Positions 26,499 through 35,092 of a stretch of DNA of 64,000 bases are shown piece by piece (position 1 is the first letter of the stretch; each line of letters opens with the position of its first letter). Position numbers and translations under genes: made by a program. The DNA comes from Steroidobacter gossypii (GTDB lineage Bacteria; Pseudomonadota; Gammaproteobacteria; Steroidobacterales; Steroidobacteraceae), in assembly GCF_016801985.1 (NCBI RefSeq), contig NZ_JAEVLS010000005.1, positions 558,001 through 622,000 on the forward strand. Direction: 5' to 3'. The notes under the pieces were generated by a model, which saw only the letters and a list, made by a program, of their open reading frames with translations, did not search any database and was not told where the DNA came from.

Positions 26499-27236
26499 AT
26501 GTTAACCGGTCCGCAAATTTCGGCTGACACTGTGACGAATAGCGCGACGCGAAACCTGGTGAATCGATGGACGGAAACCCGTCAGCGCATCGCCTCGGCG
26601 GCGACGCGGTGGGGCAGACTGTGCGATTCCGTCGGGCTGGTCGCAATCAGTAAGGGCCACCCCGCTGTCGCCATTCGGGAACTGGCTGAGCAGGGCCAGC
26701 GCGACTTCGGCGAGAACTACCTGCAGGAGGCGCTGCCGAAACTGCAGGAATTGCAGGATCTGAAGCTCACCTGGCACTTCACCGGCCAGCTCCAGGGCAA
26801 CAAGACTCGCATCGTGGCCGAGCATTTCGACTGGGTGCACACCCTGGATCGCGAGCGCATCGCCGTGCGGCTCAACGAGCAACGGCCCCACTACGCTCCG
26901 CCTCTAAATGTATGCGTGCAGGTCAGCCTCGAGCCCGAACCGGGCAAGGGCGGCGTGCCGCCCGAGGAAGCATTGTCTCTGGCGCGCAAAGTGGCCGCAC
27001 TGCCGAAGCTGAAGCTTCGCGGTCTGATGTGTATTCCGCCGCCGCGAGAGACGTTCGATGAACAGCGCGCGCTGTTCGAACGGCTGGCTGTCTGTCAGCG
27101 CCAACTCGTTGACGCGGGCCTGGCGCTCGACACCCTATCCATGGGCATGACTGCGGATCTGGAAGCAGCTGTCGCCGCTGGCGCCACCTGGGTCCGGATC
27201 GGCACAGCAATTTTTGGAGCACGACATTACAAGTAG
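26499..27236 (+). CDS. yggS: YggS/PROSC family pyridoxal-phosphate homeostasis protein
   Basis: 245 aa, single TIM-barrel domain of the alanine-racemase-like fold. PLP lysine is Lys52 in LVAISKGHP; other conserved blocks are DFGENYLQEA, WHFTGQLQGNKTR and SMGMTADLEAAVAAGATWVRIGTAIFG, the phosphate-binding end. It has no racemase activity in characterised members and buffers free PLP (family knowledge). The ATG overlaps the divergent pilT promoter region. proC lies downstream, as in most gammaproteobacteria. Confidence 0.95.
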   Translation: MLTGPQISADTVTNSATRNLVNRWTETRQRIASAATRWGRLCDSVGLVAISKGHPAVAIRELAEQGQRDFGENYLQEALPKLQELQDLKLTWHFTGQLQGNKTRIVAEHFDWVHTLDRERIAVRLNEQRPHYAPPLNVCVQVSLEPEPGKGGVPPEEALSLARKVAALPKLKLRGLMCIPPPRETFDEQRALFERLAVCQRQLVDAGLALDTLSMGMTADLEAAVAAGATWVRIGTAIFGARHYK

Positions 27237-27305
27237 GTCGACAGTCAAGCCACAACGCACACGCGAAGAATCCACGGATTCATCCAGACGAATAAGTAAC
27301 CGACT

Positions 27306-28127
27306 ATGAAACAACGTATCGCATTCATCGGCGGCGGCAACATGGGCCGCAGCCTGATCGGGGGATTGATCGCCAAGGGCACGGATCCCGCCCGGATCGT
27401 CGTGGCCGATCCCTACGCCCCCACGCTGCAGTCGCTGCAAGCCGACTACCAGGTTCAGACTGTTTCCAACAACGCAGATGCCGTGCGCAATGCGGACGTG
27501 GTGCTGCTCGCCGTCAAGCCGCAGACATTGCGCGATGTGGTCACCTCTCTACAGGAGCAGATTCTCGGCACTCGGCCCCTGCTGATCTCGATTGCCGCCG
27601 GCATTCTCGCCGCCGACATTCAACGCTGGGCCGGCGGCGTGCAGGTCGTGCGTTGCATGCCGAATCGTCCGGCGCTGCAGGGCTGCGGCGTCACCGCGCT
27701 TTATGCGAATGAACAGGTGACTGAAGCGAACCGCTCGATTTCGGAACAAATCCTCGGCGCGGTCGGCGCGACGCTGTGGGTCGAGCGCGAAGCCGATATG
27801 GACACGGTCACCGCGATCTCCGGCAGCGGGCCTGCTTACTTCTTTCTGCTGATCGAGATGCTGGAAGCGGCCGGGGAATCCATGGGGTTGTCCGCCGCAG
27901 TGGCGCGCAAACTGGCGATCGAGACGGCGTATGGCTCGGGATTCATGGCGCGCGAGTCCAGCGACTCTCCCGCCACTCTGCGCCAGCAGGTGACGTCCAA
28001 GGGCGGCACCACCGAGGCGGCGCTCAAGCATCTCGAAGCAAGCAACGTCCGTGCTATCTTTTCGCAGGCCGTCGCCGCCGCCGCTCAACGCTCGGCGCAG
28101 CTCGCCAAAGAACTCGGTAGCGCGTAA
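27306..28127 (+). CDS. proC: Pyrroline-5-carboxylate reductase
   Basis: 273 aa. Last step of proline synthesis, reducing P5C with NAD(P)H. N-terminal Rossmann motif IGGGNMGRSLIGG, then VVLLAVKPQTL, RCMPNRPALQGCGVTALYAN, AISGSGPAYFFLLIEMLEAA and the C-terminal LRQQVTSKGGTTEAALKHLE signature. Length is normal. It forms a yggS-proC-yggT set. Confidence 0.97.
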   Translation: MKQRIAFIGGGNMGRSLIGGLIAKGTDPARIVVADPYAPTLQSLQADYQVQTVSNNADAVRNADVVLLAVKPQTLRDVVTSLQEQILGTRPLLISIAAGILAADIQRWAGGVQVVRCMPNRPALQGCGVTALYANEQVTEANRSISEQILGAVGATLWVEREADMDTVTAISGSGPAYFFLLIEMLEAAGESMGLSAAVARKLAIETAYGSGFMARESSDSPATLRQQVTSKGGTTEAALKHLEASNVRAIFSQAVAAAAQRSAQLAKELGSA

Positions 28128-28177
28128 CTCCTTCACTCCAGCTTCGATCCCATCCTTTATTCCCCATCCTTATATTC

Positions 28178-28711
28178 ATGGATGCCATCAGATTCATCGT
28201 CGGCACCCTGCTCCAGGTGCTGCTGGTCACGGTCTTCCTGTTGCGAGTTCTGCTGCCGCTGGTGCGGGCAGATTCGCGCAATCAGCTGTCGCAAGCCGTG
28301 ATCCGCATGACCAATCCACTGGTGCTGCCACTTCGCAGAGTGTTGCCGCCGATCGGCAAGGTCGACACTGCATCCATCGTCGCATTGCTCATCGTGCAGG
28401 CCGCGGCGGTCGCGTTGATGTGGCTGCTGGGCGGTTATCCGTTCGTTTACACGCCGGCGCAGTTCGTCACCGCCGTGTTCCTGACGCTGATCCGGACCAT
28501 CCTGAACTTCTACATTTTCGCGCTGTTCCTGTATGTGATCCTGAGCTGGATCGCGCCGGGCACGCACAGCCCGGGCGCGGCGTTGATCGACACTTTGTGC
28601 GAGCCGCTGCTGCGTCCGGTGCGCCGGATCATTCCGCCGCTGGGCGGATTCGACCTGTCGGCGCTGTTCGTGATCATCGGTTTGCAGGCGTTGAACATCG
28701 CGATCACTTGA
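28178..28711 (+). CDS. yggT: YggT family integral membrane protein
   Basis: 177 aa with two YGGT repeats. Each has a hydrophobic pair flanking a conserved turn: NPLVLPLRRVLPPIGKVDTAS (first) and CEPLLRPVRRIIPPLGGFDLS (second). Four or five membrane segments. The family is implicated in inner-membrane organisation and osmotic stress, but the mechanism is not established. Downstream of proC by 50 bp. Confidence 0.93.
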   Translation: MDAIRFIVGTLLQVLLVTVFLLRVLLPLVRADSRNQLSQAVIRMTNPLVLPLRRVLPPIGKVDTASIVALLIVQAAAVALMWLLGGYPFVYTPAQFVTAVFLTLIRTILNFYIFALFLYVILSWIAPGTHSPGAALIDTLCEPLLRPVRRIIPPLGGFDLSALFVIIGLQALNIAIT

Positions 28712-28760
28712 GCGCGAAATCGGTGCTATAAACAGTTCTCCATCGACATGGAGAACACCG

Positions 28761-29303
28761 GTGCTCAACAACACACGCAAGCACACCGCCGTTCGCACGA
28801 TCGCTCCCAGATCGAATTCCCGGTGGATCGCCGCCCTGCTCGGCGCTCTGCTCACCCCGCTGGCGCTGACCGGCTGCACCGAGCAACCCGAACGACGCGC
28901 CATGCCGGCGCAAGCCCTGGACGAAACCTTCAAGGACTTCGGAAATTACGAGGTGCACTTCAACGCCCTGCGCACCGACGAACTGACGCCCGACGTCGCC
29001 CGCGCATACGGCATCCAGCGCAGTAGCAATCGGGTCATGCTCAACGTGACGGTGTTGCGCAAGGAAGCGGAGCACGCGCCACGCAAGCCGGTGGAGGCCA
29101 ACGTCGCGGTGGACGCCTACAACTTGAACGGCCAGCTGAAGGACATCGAGATGAGGCGCGTTTCGGAGGGTGAAGCGATCTATTCCATCGGCGAGGTGTC
29201 GATCTCGGGCAGTGAAATCCTGGTGTTCGACATCAACGTCACGCCGAACGGGGAAAGCGCGCCGTTCAACGTGAAGTTGAAACGCGAATTCGTCGCCAAT
29301 TGA
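28761..29303 (+). CDS. DUF4426 lipoprotein
   Basis: 180 aa from GTG. An N-terminal basic stretch, hydrophobic helix and lipobox LALTGC predict a lipoprotein. The mature part matches DUF4426: FGNYEVHFNALRTDELTPDVA, AYGIQRSSNRVMLNVTVL and the C-terminal F.V.LKREFV strand. In pseudomonads this gene lies between yggT and metX; metX is not here and an HU gene follows. Function unknown. Confidence 0.85.
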   Translation: MLNNTRKHTAVRTIAPRSNSRWIAALLGALLTPLALTGCTEQPERRAMPAQALDETFKDFGNYEVHFNALRTDELTPDVARAYGIQRSSNRVMLNVTVLRKEAEHAPRKPVEANVAVDAYNLNGQLKDIEMRRVSEGEAIYSIGEVSISGSEILVFDINVTPNGESAPFNVKLKREFVAN

Positions 29304-29569
29304 TTGACTCGACGTCGAAAGGCGCACGTCGTGGAACATGCGGCGTGGCGTCTTGCATCGGTCGTTAGTCGCATTCGCCCGACGCGATGGCTGCGGGTGG
29401 TGCGATCGGACTGCGAGGGAGCGCGCGCGACCCTTAAAAAATAGGCGAAAAAGTCGGTCGGCTGCTTATTTCCCGGCAAATCTTGTGCTATTTTCCGCGC
29501 GTCTTGCGATTGCCCGCGACCGATCCTGTTCGAGACGGCGCGATTTGTCACTTACTTAGGAGACTACAA

Positions 29570-29881
29570 ATGGCAAAGAAGAATGCTGCGCCGACCAAGT
29601 CGGAGATCCTTGCGCAGATTTCCAAAGACACCGGTCTTGCCAAGAAGCAGGTGTCGGATGTGTTTGAGTCCTTGGGCGGCGTAGTGAAGAAGAGCCTGAA
29701 GGGTTCGGGACTGTTTACCCTGCCGGGCCTGCTGAAGATGAAGGTCGTGAAGAAGCCGGCCACCAAGGCCCGCGAAGGCATCAACCCCTTCACCGGCGAA
29801 AAGATGACATTCAAGGCCAAGCCCGCCAGCAAGAAAGTGCGCATCGCGGCGCTGAAGAGCCTCAAGGAGATGGTGAACTAA
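29570..29881 (+). CDS. HU-family DNA-binding protein
   Basis: 103 aa from the ATG at 29570, preceded by a strong TTAGGAG box. The HU/IHF fold is recognisable: KSEILAQISKDTGLAKKQVSDVFE helices, the LFTLPGLLKMKVVKKP strands, and an arm region GINPFTGEKMTFKAKPASKKV. It is longer and more Lys-rich than E. coli HU and belongs to the PFTGE-type subgroup of HU-like proteins. The role is DNA bending or nucleoid organisation. A GC hairpin follows. Confidence 0.92.
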   Translation: MAKKNAAPTKSEILAQISKDTGLAKKQVSDVFESLGGVVKKSLKGSGLFTLPGLLKMKVVKKPATKAREGINPFTGEKMTFKAKPASKKVRIAALKSLKEMVN

Positions 29882-29905
29882 GTTTCACCTTTCCGATTCG
29901 ATTCG

Positions 29906-29929
29906 CGGCGCCGGACTCGTCCGGCGCCG
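29906..29929 (+). terminator. Hairpin terminator after the HU gene
   Basis: CGGCGCCGGA, loop CTCG, TCCGGCGCCG: a perfect 10-bp stem with a tetraloop 25 bp after the stop codon. The trailing sequence is pyrimidine-rich but not a T-run. Confidence 0.6.
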
Positions 29930-29994
29930 TCCCTCCCCGATACCCCGAAAGATGCGCCTCTGACCAGTCGTTCGTCAGTGGTCACTTCTCTCTT

Positions 29995-30447
29995 CTAGCG
30001 ATCGACGACCACCTTCAGCTTCAAGCGCACCCGGTCGCGATCCGAAATATGCAGTAGCCCGGCGATGCGCCGGATCAGATGCTCCTCGTGCGGGTCGATG
30101 CGCCCGTCGGCATGACTGACCTGCCAGAGCATTTCCACGATCGCCAGCTTGTCTTCCTCGGGCAATTCCCGATTCAACCGATGCGTGAGCTCATGCAGCG
30201 ACACCGCTTTGTCGGCGCGACGCGCGGCGTTGGCCATCAGCACGTCCAATGCGTCGTCGGTGAGCTCGAAGCGCTTCTGTAGCAGATGTCGGACTGCTTC
30301 TACCTCGGTTTCGTGCTCGGAAAAGTCCGAGCGCGCCAGCTCCAGCAACAACGCGGCGGTCGCCAGCTCGAACGGCTCGCGATCCTCCAGCACGCCGCGC
30401 GGCAGCGGCTCCTCGCCAAAAATCTTTTTTAACTGAGCCAGTAACAT
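29995..30447 (-). CDS. TerB-like (tellurite resistance-type) helical protein
   Basis: 150 aa, all-helical, acidic. The conserved TerB/DjlA-like pattern is present: ATAALLLELARSDFSEHETEVEAV in the first half and VEMLWQVSHADGRIDPHEEHLIRRIAGLL in the second, with paired acidic residues that bind metal in some members. It is an isolated gene, not part of a ter cluster, so an actual tellurite phenotype should not be assumed. Confidence 0.85.
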   Translation of the reverse strand: MLLAQLKKIFGEEPLPRGVLEDREPFELATAALLLELARSDFSEHETEVEAVRHLLQKRFELTDDALDVLMANAARRADKAVSLHELTHRLNRELPEEDKLAIVEMLWQVSHADGRIDPHEEHLIRRIAGLLHISDRDRVRLKLKVVVDR

Positions 30448-30495
30448 ACGTACTCCGTAAGCCTGCCAAGCAGATGAGCGCTGGATGGGTCGCGT

Positions 30496-31155
30496 TCAGC
30501 GCCCCAGTTGCGCCAGCTCGATCAGCCAGCGCACAACGGTTTGCCGCAGGTCGTTCAAACGGCCGTGAAAGAAGTGTTCCACGCCTTCGAGCATTACCAG
30601 TCGCGGCGATTCGGGCAACTCCTGCGCCCATTGTCGGATATCGTTCGGATCCACCAGTTCATCTCGATCGCCCTGCACGATCAGCCAGGGACATTGCGGC
30701 AACGAGCCCGTGTCCACGCTCACTCTGCGAATCGCAGGCGCAATCGTTACCAGCCGCGTCACATTGCGAGTCGCGGCGGCACGAATGGCGACCGCGCCTC
30801 CGAAAGAAAATCCAGCCAGATACAGCCGGGCGCCGGACCAGCGCTCCGCTGCCCAGTCCAGCACCGCTTGCGCGTCGGCGGTCTCGCCATTGCCGTCGTC
30901 GTAGCTGCCAGTGCTCGCACCCACGCCGCGATAATTGAAACGCACGGCGGTGGCACCCGCTTCGTTGAACGCTTTGGCGAGCGAGTACACGACCTTGTTG
31001 GTCATGGTGCCGCCGTAGAGCGGATGAGGGTGACAGACGACGGCTAGTGCTTCGGGCGAACTCACTGTGGTGGGCTCGTCGAGCAGCGCTTCGAGAGTGC
31101 CTGCGGGGCCGGGGATCGTCAGCGTGCGGGTCGGGGTCGGAGGGCTTGCAGTCAT
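30496..31155 (-). CDS. Alpha/beta hydrolase of the serine dienelactone-hydrolase-like type
   Basis: 219 aa from the ATG at 31155; the frame is open further upstream but that part is not hydrolase-like. Oxyanion/HG region VVCHPHPLYGGTMTNKVV, nucleophile elbow GFSFGGA (Ser117), acid in GDRDELVDP (Asp165 or Asp169) and His194 in GVEHFFHGR. This matches a widely conserved small esterase/acyl-peptidase-like family (COG2945 type). Substrate unknown. Cytoplasmic, no signal peptide. Confidence 0.85.
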   Translation of the reverse strand: MTASPPTPTRTLTIPGPAGTLEALLDEPTTVSSPEALAVVCHPHPLYGGTMTNKVVYSLAKAFNEAGATAVRFNYRGVGASTGSYDDGNGETADAQAVLDWAAERWSGARLYLAGFSFGGAVAIRAAATRNVTRLVTIAPAIRRVSVDTGSLPQCPWLIVQGDRDELVDPNDIRQWAQELPESPRLVMLEGVEHFFHGRLNDLRQTVVRWLIELAQLGR

Positions 31156-31286
31156 GGCGTCAGGGTACCATTCATGTCGGGCCCGATGCTTTTGGGCCTC
31201 GATCTGCGTGGCGATAATTTCGCACCGGGTGACGGAACATCGACCGCCGTCTACAGTTTTTTCTCCAATCTCCAACGAGACCAGCA

Positions 31287-31943
31287 GTGACCGATATGAA
31301 GCTCAACTCCACCAGCTTCCAGCACGATCAGCCCATTCCCGAGAAATTCGCGTTCGGTGCGCCCGATCCTGTGCTGCACATCCGACTCACCGAAAATCAC
31401 AGCCCGCATCTGCAATGGAGCGATGCGCCTTCGGGCACCCGCAGTTTCGCCTTGATCTGCGTCGATCCAGATGTGCCGAGCAAGCCGGACGACGTGAACC
31501 AGGAAGGCAAGAGCGTGCCCGCCAGCCTGCCGCGCACCGATTTCTATCATTGGGTGATGGTGGATATTCCGCCGCAAATCACCGAAATCAAAGCCGGTGC
31601 ATGCTCCAGCGGCATTGTTGCCGGCGGCAAGAAGGAGCTCGGCGGCCCGGCCGGCTCCCGCCAGGGCGTGAATGACTACACCGCGTGGTTCGCCAGCGAC
31701 GCCGACATGAAAGGCACGTACAAGGGCTACGATGGCCCCTGCCCGCCGTGGAACGACGAGCTCGTGCATCACTACCATTTCACCGTTTATGCGCTGAGCT
31801 GCGAGCGCGCGCCGGTCGATGGCGATTTCACCGGCCAGCAAGTGCTGCAAGCCATTCGCCCGCACATTCTCGCGCAGGCGACACTGACCGGGACTTATTC
31901 CAACAATCCCAAGTTCAACCAACCCAAGCCGCTGGAAAAGTAA
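31287..31943 (+). CDS. YbhB/YbcL family phosphatidylethanolamine-binding-like protein
   Basis: 218 aa from GTG (ATG at 31296 is an alternative). PEBP fold motifs: SPHLQWSDAPSGTRSFALIC, VDPDVPSKPDDVN, FYHWVMVDIP and YDGPCPPWNDELVHHYHFTVYAL, which form the anion-binding pocket. No signal peptide, so cytoplasmic. The biochemical role is unknown for bacterial members. The gene is convergent with the FKBP gene across an inverted repeat. Confidence 0.93.
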   Translation: MTDMKLNSTSFQHDQPIPEKFAFGAPDPVLHIRLTENHSPHLQWSDAPSGTRSFALICVDPDVPSKPDDVNQEGKSVPASLPRTDFYHWVMVDIPPQITEIKAGACSSGIVAGGKKELGGPAGSRQGVNDYTAWFASDADMKGTYKGYDGPCPPWNDELVHHYHFTVYALSCERAPVDGDFTGQQVLQAIRPHILAQATLTGTYSNNPKFNQPKPLEK

Positions 31944-31956
31944 CCGTCTCCGGAAA

Positions 31957-32015
31957 AAGACCCACCCCCTCGAGTGGGGGGTTAGGAAACAAACAATCCT
32001 TCAGGGGTGGGTCTT
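31957..32015. terminator. Nested inverted repeat between convergent genes (bidirectional terminator or small palindromic element)
   Basis: AAGACCCACCCC (31957-31968) pairs perfectly with GGGGTGGGTCTT (32004-32015). Inside it lies a second stem, ACCCCC...GGGGGT, around TCGAGT (31964-31982). Outside, CCGGAA/TTCCGG extend the pairing. It fills most of the gap between PEBP and the FKBP stop codon. An A-rich stretch precedes the stem on the plus strand, giving a T-run for the minus-strand transcript. Confidence 0.65.
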
Positions 32016-32025
32016 CCGGGTGCTA

Positions 32026-32505
32026 TCAAGGCGCCGGGGCGTCTTCGATGGCGAGTAACTCGATATCGAACAGCAGCGTCGCGTTGGGCGGGATCTGGCC
32101 GCCGCCGGCGCCGGTGGCGCCGTAGCCCAGCTCGGGTGGAATGATCAGCTGGCGTTGACCGCCGGGCTGCATGCCTTGAACGCCCTCTTCCCAACCTTTG
32201 ATCACACCCCCCGCACCGATGGTGAAACGAAACGGCCGACCACTGGTCCGCGAGCTGTCGAACTGCATGCCTTTGTGATCGGGCGCGCCCGGCTCGTACA
32301 ACCAGCCGGTGTAGTGCACGACTGCCTGCTGGCCGGAAGAAATCCCCTCGCCCGTTCCTTTGACGATATCGATCTTCTGCAACTCGGTAATCGCAGGCGC
32401 GGCACTGGCCGCGGGCCGGCGAGCGGTGCTGGGAGCGTCGTTGCCGCAGGCCGCCGCGAGCAAAGCCGCGGCGACGCTGACGCAAATGATAGAAAGTTTA
32501 TTCAT
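32026..32505 (-). CDS. FKBP-type peptidyl-prolyl isomerase lipoprotein
   Basis: 159 aa from the ATG at 32505. Signal peptide with lipobox LAAAC (Cys20), a Ser/Ala/Pro linker, then an FKBP domain (about 45-155): VVHYTGWLYE, FDSSRTSGRPFRFTIG, VIKGWEEGVQGM, IPPELGYGATGAGG and IPPNATLLFDIELLAI. Catalyses cis-trans prolyl isomerisation, probably in the periplasm. Its start lies 8 bp after the htpG stop, and the TGAGGG box overlaps that stop, suggesting coupled expression with the chaperone. Confidence 0.95.
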   Translation of the reverse strand: MNKLSIICVSVAAALLAAACGNDAPSTARRPAASAAPAITELQKIDIVKGTGEGISSGQQAVVHYTGWLYEPGAPDHKGMQFDSSRTSGRPFRFTIGAGGVIKGWEEGVQGMQPGGQRQLIIPPELGYGATGAGGGQIPPNATLLFDIELLAIEDAPAP

Positions 32506-32513
32506 CACGGCCC

Positions 32514-34475
32514 TCAGGCGGTCTTCATCAACAATCGATTCAGACGCTGCACGAACGCCGAAGGCTCGGGCAACTGACCGCCGTCGGCCAGGGTAGCCTG
32601 TTCGAACAAGAGCATCGACAGATCGTTGAACTCGGGCTCGTCGGCAGTCTTCTCGATTCTCTGCAACAGAGGATGCGAAGGATTCACCTCGAGCGTCGGC
32701 TTGCTGACCGGCGCTTTTTGTCCCGCCGCCTCCATGATCCTGCGCATCTGCGCGCCCATATCGTACTGACCCAGCACCAGACACGCCGGCGAATCGGCAA
32801 GCCGCGCGGTCACGCGAACATCGCTGACCTGTTCGGCGAGCGCCTTCTTGATGCGCTCGACCAGATCCTTGTGACTTTGCGAAAGCTCCTCCTGCGCCTT
32901 CTTTTCCTCTTCCGACTGAATGGCCGAGAAATCCAGCTCGCCGCGCGCCACGTTCTTCAGCTGCTTGCCATCGAACTCGCGCAGGTGATCGACCAGCCAC
33001 TCGTCGACGCGATCCGACAGCAGCAACACTTCGATGCCCTTCTTGCGCAGCACTTCCAGCTGCGGGCTCGATTTGGCGGCGCTGAAGCTGTCCGCGATCA
33101 CGTAGTAGATTTCTTTCTGGCCTTCCTTCATGCGGCCGACGTAGTCCTCGAGCGACACATCCTGCTCCGGCTTGTCCGCCAGGGTGCTGGAGAAACGCAG
33201 CAGCTTGGCGATGCGCTCGCGATTGGCGTGATCCTCGGCCGGACCTTCCTTCATCACCGTGCCGAACTCTTTCCAGAACGTCGCGTATTTCTCGGGCTCG
33301 TCCTTCGCCATCTTCGCCAGCATGTCGAGCACGCGACGCGCGAGGCCGGTCTTCATGGTCTCGATCGCCGGATCCTGCTGCAGCATCTCGCGCGAAATGT
33401 TCAGCGGCAGATCCGCCGAATCGACCACGCCTTTGACGAAGCGCAGATACAGCGGCAGGAACTGCTCGGCGTCGTCCATGATGAACACACGACGCACATA
33501 CAGCTTCAAACCGCGAGCGCCTTCGCGATGCCACAGGTCATAGGGCGCGCGCGAGGGGATGTACAGCAGGCTCGTGTATTCCTTTTTGCCCTCGACTTTG
33601 CCGTGCGACCACGCCAGCGGATCGGTGAAGTCGTGGGTGACGTGACGATAGAACTCTTTATATTCCTCGTCCTTCAACTCGGTGCGCGGTCGGGCCCAAA
33701 GCGCCTGCGCATGATTGACGGTCTCGAACTCGGGTTGCTGCTTTTCTTCTTCCTTGCCGACTTCGGCAACCACCGAATCGTCTTTCTTCTCTTCCTCCTC
33801 GGCCTTGTATGGGGCGGGCTTGGGCATGCGCACCGGGAAGGCGATGTGATCGGAATACTTCCGCACCAGGGAACGAATCCGGTACTGATCGGCGAACTCG
33901 TGATCGCCTTCTTTCAGATGCAGCACGATGCGCGTGCCGCGCTCCGGCAGCTCGACGTCCGAGACGGTGAATTCGCCATCGCCGGCCGACACCCAATGCA
34001 CACCCGCGCTCGGCTCGAGACCGGCGCGACGTGAGAACACTTCCACTTTTTCCGCAACGATGAACGAGGAATAAAAGCCCACGCCGAACTGGCCGATCAG
34101 CTGCGCGTCCTTTTTCTGATCGCCGGTGAGACGCGACAGGAAATCCGCGGTGCCGGATTTAGCGATGGTGCCGAGGTGCTCGATGGCTTCCTGGCGGCTC
34201 ATGCCGATACCGTTGTCGAAGATGGTGACCGTGTGCGCCTTGGAGTCGGCGTCGATGGTGATGGCCAGCTCGCCGCCGCCTTCCAGCAACTCGGGCCTGG
34301 CAAGCGCCTCGAAGCGCAGCTTGTCGAGCGCGTCGGAGGCGTTGGAGATCAGCTCGCGCAGAAAGATCTCTTTGTGGCTGTACAGCGAGTGGATCATCAG
34401 CTTGAGCAGCTGCTTCACCTCTGCCTGGAAGCCCAGAGTCTGGGCCTGCGTCTCGTGCGTACCCGTCTCGTTCAT
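32514..34475 (-). CDS. htpG: Hsp90-family chaperone HtpG
   Basis: 653 aa from the ATG at 34475 (GGAGAG box upstream). N-terminal GHKL ATPase: [60 protein letters not shown]. Middle domain: [57 protein letters not shown]-terminal dimerisation part ends before [18 protein letters not shown]. The linker between N and middle domains has an acidic run of about 30 residues ([20 protein letters not shown]), longer than in E. coli. A sigma32-type promoter precedes the gene. Confidence 0.97.
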   Translation of the reverse strand: MNETGTHETQAQTLGFQAEVKQLLKLMIHSLYSHKEIFLRELISNASDALDKLRFEALARPELLEGGGELAITIDADSKAHTVTIFDNGIGMSRQEAIEHLGTIAKSGTADFLSRLTGDQKKDAQLIGQFGVGFYSSFIVAEKVEVFSRRAGLEPSAGVHWVSAGDGEFTVSDVELPERGTRIVLHLKEGDHEFADQYRIRSLVRKYSDHIAFPVRMPKPAPYKAEEEEKKDDSVVAEVGKEEEKQQPEFETVNHAQALWARPRTELKDEEYKEFYRHVTHDFTDPLAWSHGKVEGKKEYTSLLYIPSRAPYDLWHREGARGLKLYVRRVFIMDDAEQFLPLYLRFVKGVVDSADLPLNISREMLQQDPAIETMKTGLARRVLDMLAKMAKDEPEKYATFWKEFGTVMKEGPAEDHANRERIAKLLRFSSTLADKPEQDVSLEDYVGRMKEGQKEIYYVIADSFSAAKSSPQLEVLRKKGIEVLLLSDRVDEWLVDHLREFDGKQLKNVARGELDFSAIQSEEEKKAQEELSQSHKDLVERIKKALAEQVSDVRVTARLADSPACLVLGQYDMGAQMRRIMEAAGQKAPVSKPTLEVNPSHPLLQRIEKTADEPEFNDLSMLLFEQATLADGGQLPEPSAFVQRLNRLLMKTA

Positions 34476-34597
34476 GTAGTGCTCTCCATAAGTTCGCGTC
34501 GCGCCCAGCGCGCCCTTGCATGCACGCAGGCATACCAAGGCAACGGGCGGTGAGGCCGGTCCGGGAAGGCCGGCAATGATAGATAACGCGTCGGCTT

Positions 34598-34623
34598 ATG
34601 GGGACCCGCCTCGAGGATTCAAG
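34598..34623 (-). promoter_or_regulatory. Sigma32 (heat-shock) promoter of htpG
   Basis: On the minus strand CTTGAA (34623-34618), a 14-bp spacer and CCCCAT (34603-34598) match the RpoH consensus CTTGAA-N13-17-CCCCAT exactly in both boxes. The predicted transcript start is about 34590, giving a leader of about 115 nt before the htpG ATG. Confidence 0.8.
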
Positions 34624-34641
34624 CGCGGGTCACGGCAATTC

Positions 34642-34686
34642 TCCCTCATATATTCAAGGGAGTGCCCAGGGACGAGCCGCCCTGGG
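34642..34686 (-). terminator. Two hairpins downstream of the 80-aa membrane protein gene
   Basis: On the minus strand CCCAGGG/CCCTGGG (34686-34665, 8-nt loop) is followed by CTCCCT/AGGGAG (34663-34642) with an AT-rich loop. They lie just after the upstream gene and before the htpG heat-shock promoter, so they may insulate the two units. Confidence 0.45.
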
Positions 34687-34703
34687 ACCAAGCATGGAAT
34701 GAG

Positions 34704-34946
34704 TCAGTCTTCGCTGCTGGGTCGCTTGGCGGGGCTCGCCCGGCGCCGGCGCAGGTGCTCCAACAGCGGCACGGACAGCATCAGGCCGATCACGGCCAGG
34801 GTGGCTTCGGGCGCCAGCATCAGGGCGAATCCGGTGAGCGCGAACAGGGCGAAAGCAGCCAGGAAGCTCAGAATTTTGGGCGCCAGATGCCGCACGGCGC
34901 CCAGGGCGTCGTCCAGGTTGTCGGCCCACAACAGCAGGAATTCCAT
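34704..34946 (-). CDS. Small two-helix membrane protein, unknown function
   Basis: 80 aa from the ATG at 34946, which has GAAGGAT at good spacing. The frame is open further upstream but looks non-coding there. An N-terminal MEFLLLWADNLDDALGAVRH segment is followed by two adjacent hydrophobic helices (ILSFLAAFALFALTGFALML and TLAVIGLMLSVPLLEHL) and a basic tail HLRRRRASPAKRPSSED. No family recognised. It precedes htpG on the same strand, 228 bp away, probably as a separate unit. Confidence 0.6.
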   Translation of the reverse strand: MEFLLLWADNLDDALGAVRHLAPKILSFLAAFALFALTGFALMLAPEATLAVIGLMLSVPLLEHLRRRRASPAKRPSSED

Positions 34947-35092
34947 CAGGGATCCTTCGAGATTGGTCGGGAACGACTCTAGCCGCGCCCGGATGAGGTC
35001 GATGTGAGCCGACTCACAGCACCGGCAAGCACGACCGGTGATGATCTTCACAGTCTTGAGCTTGCGGCGCTGCAGGGGGCTGCGTAGGCTGA

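Noticed and set aside
29995-30447. Tellurite resistance determinant.
   Set aside because: Only a lone TerB-like helical domain is present; no terACDEZ genes are nearby.
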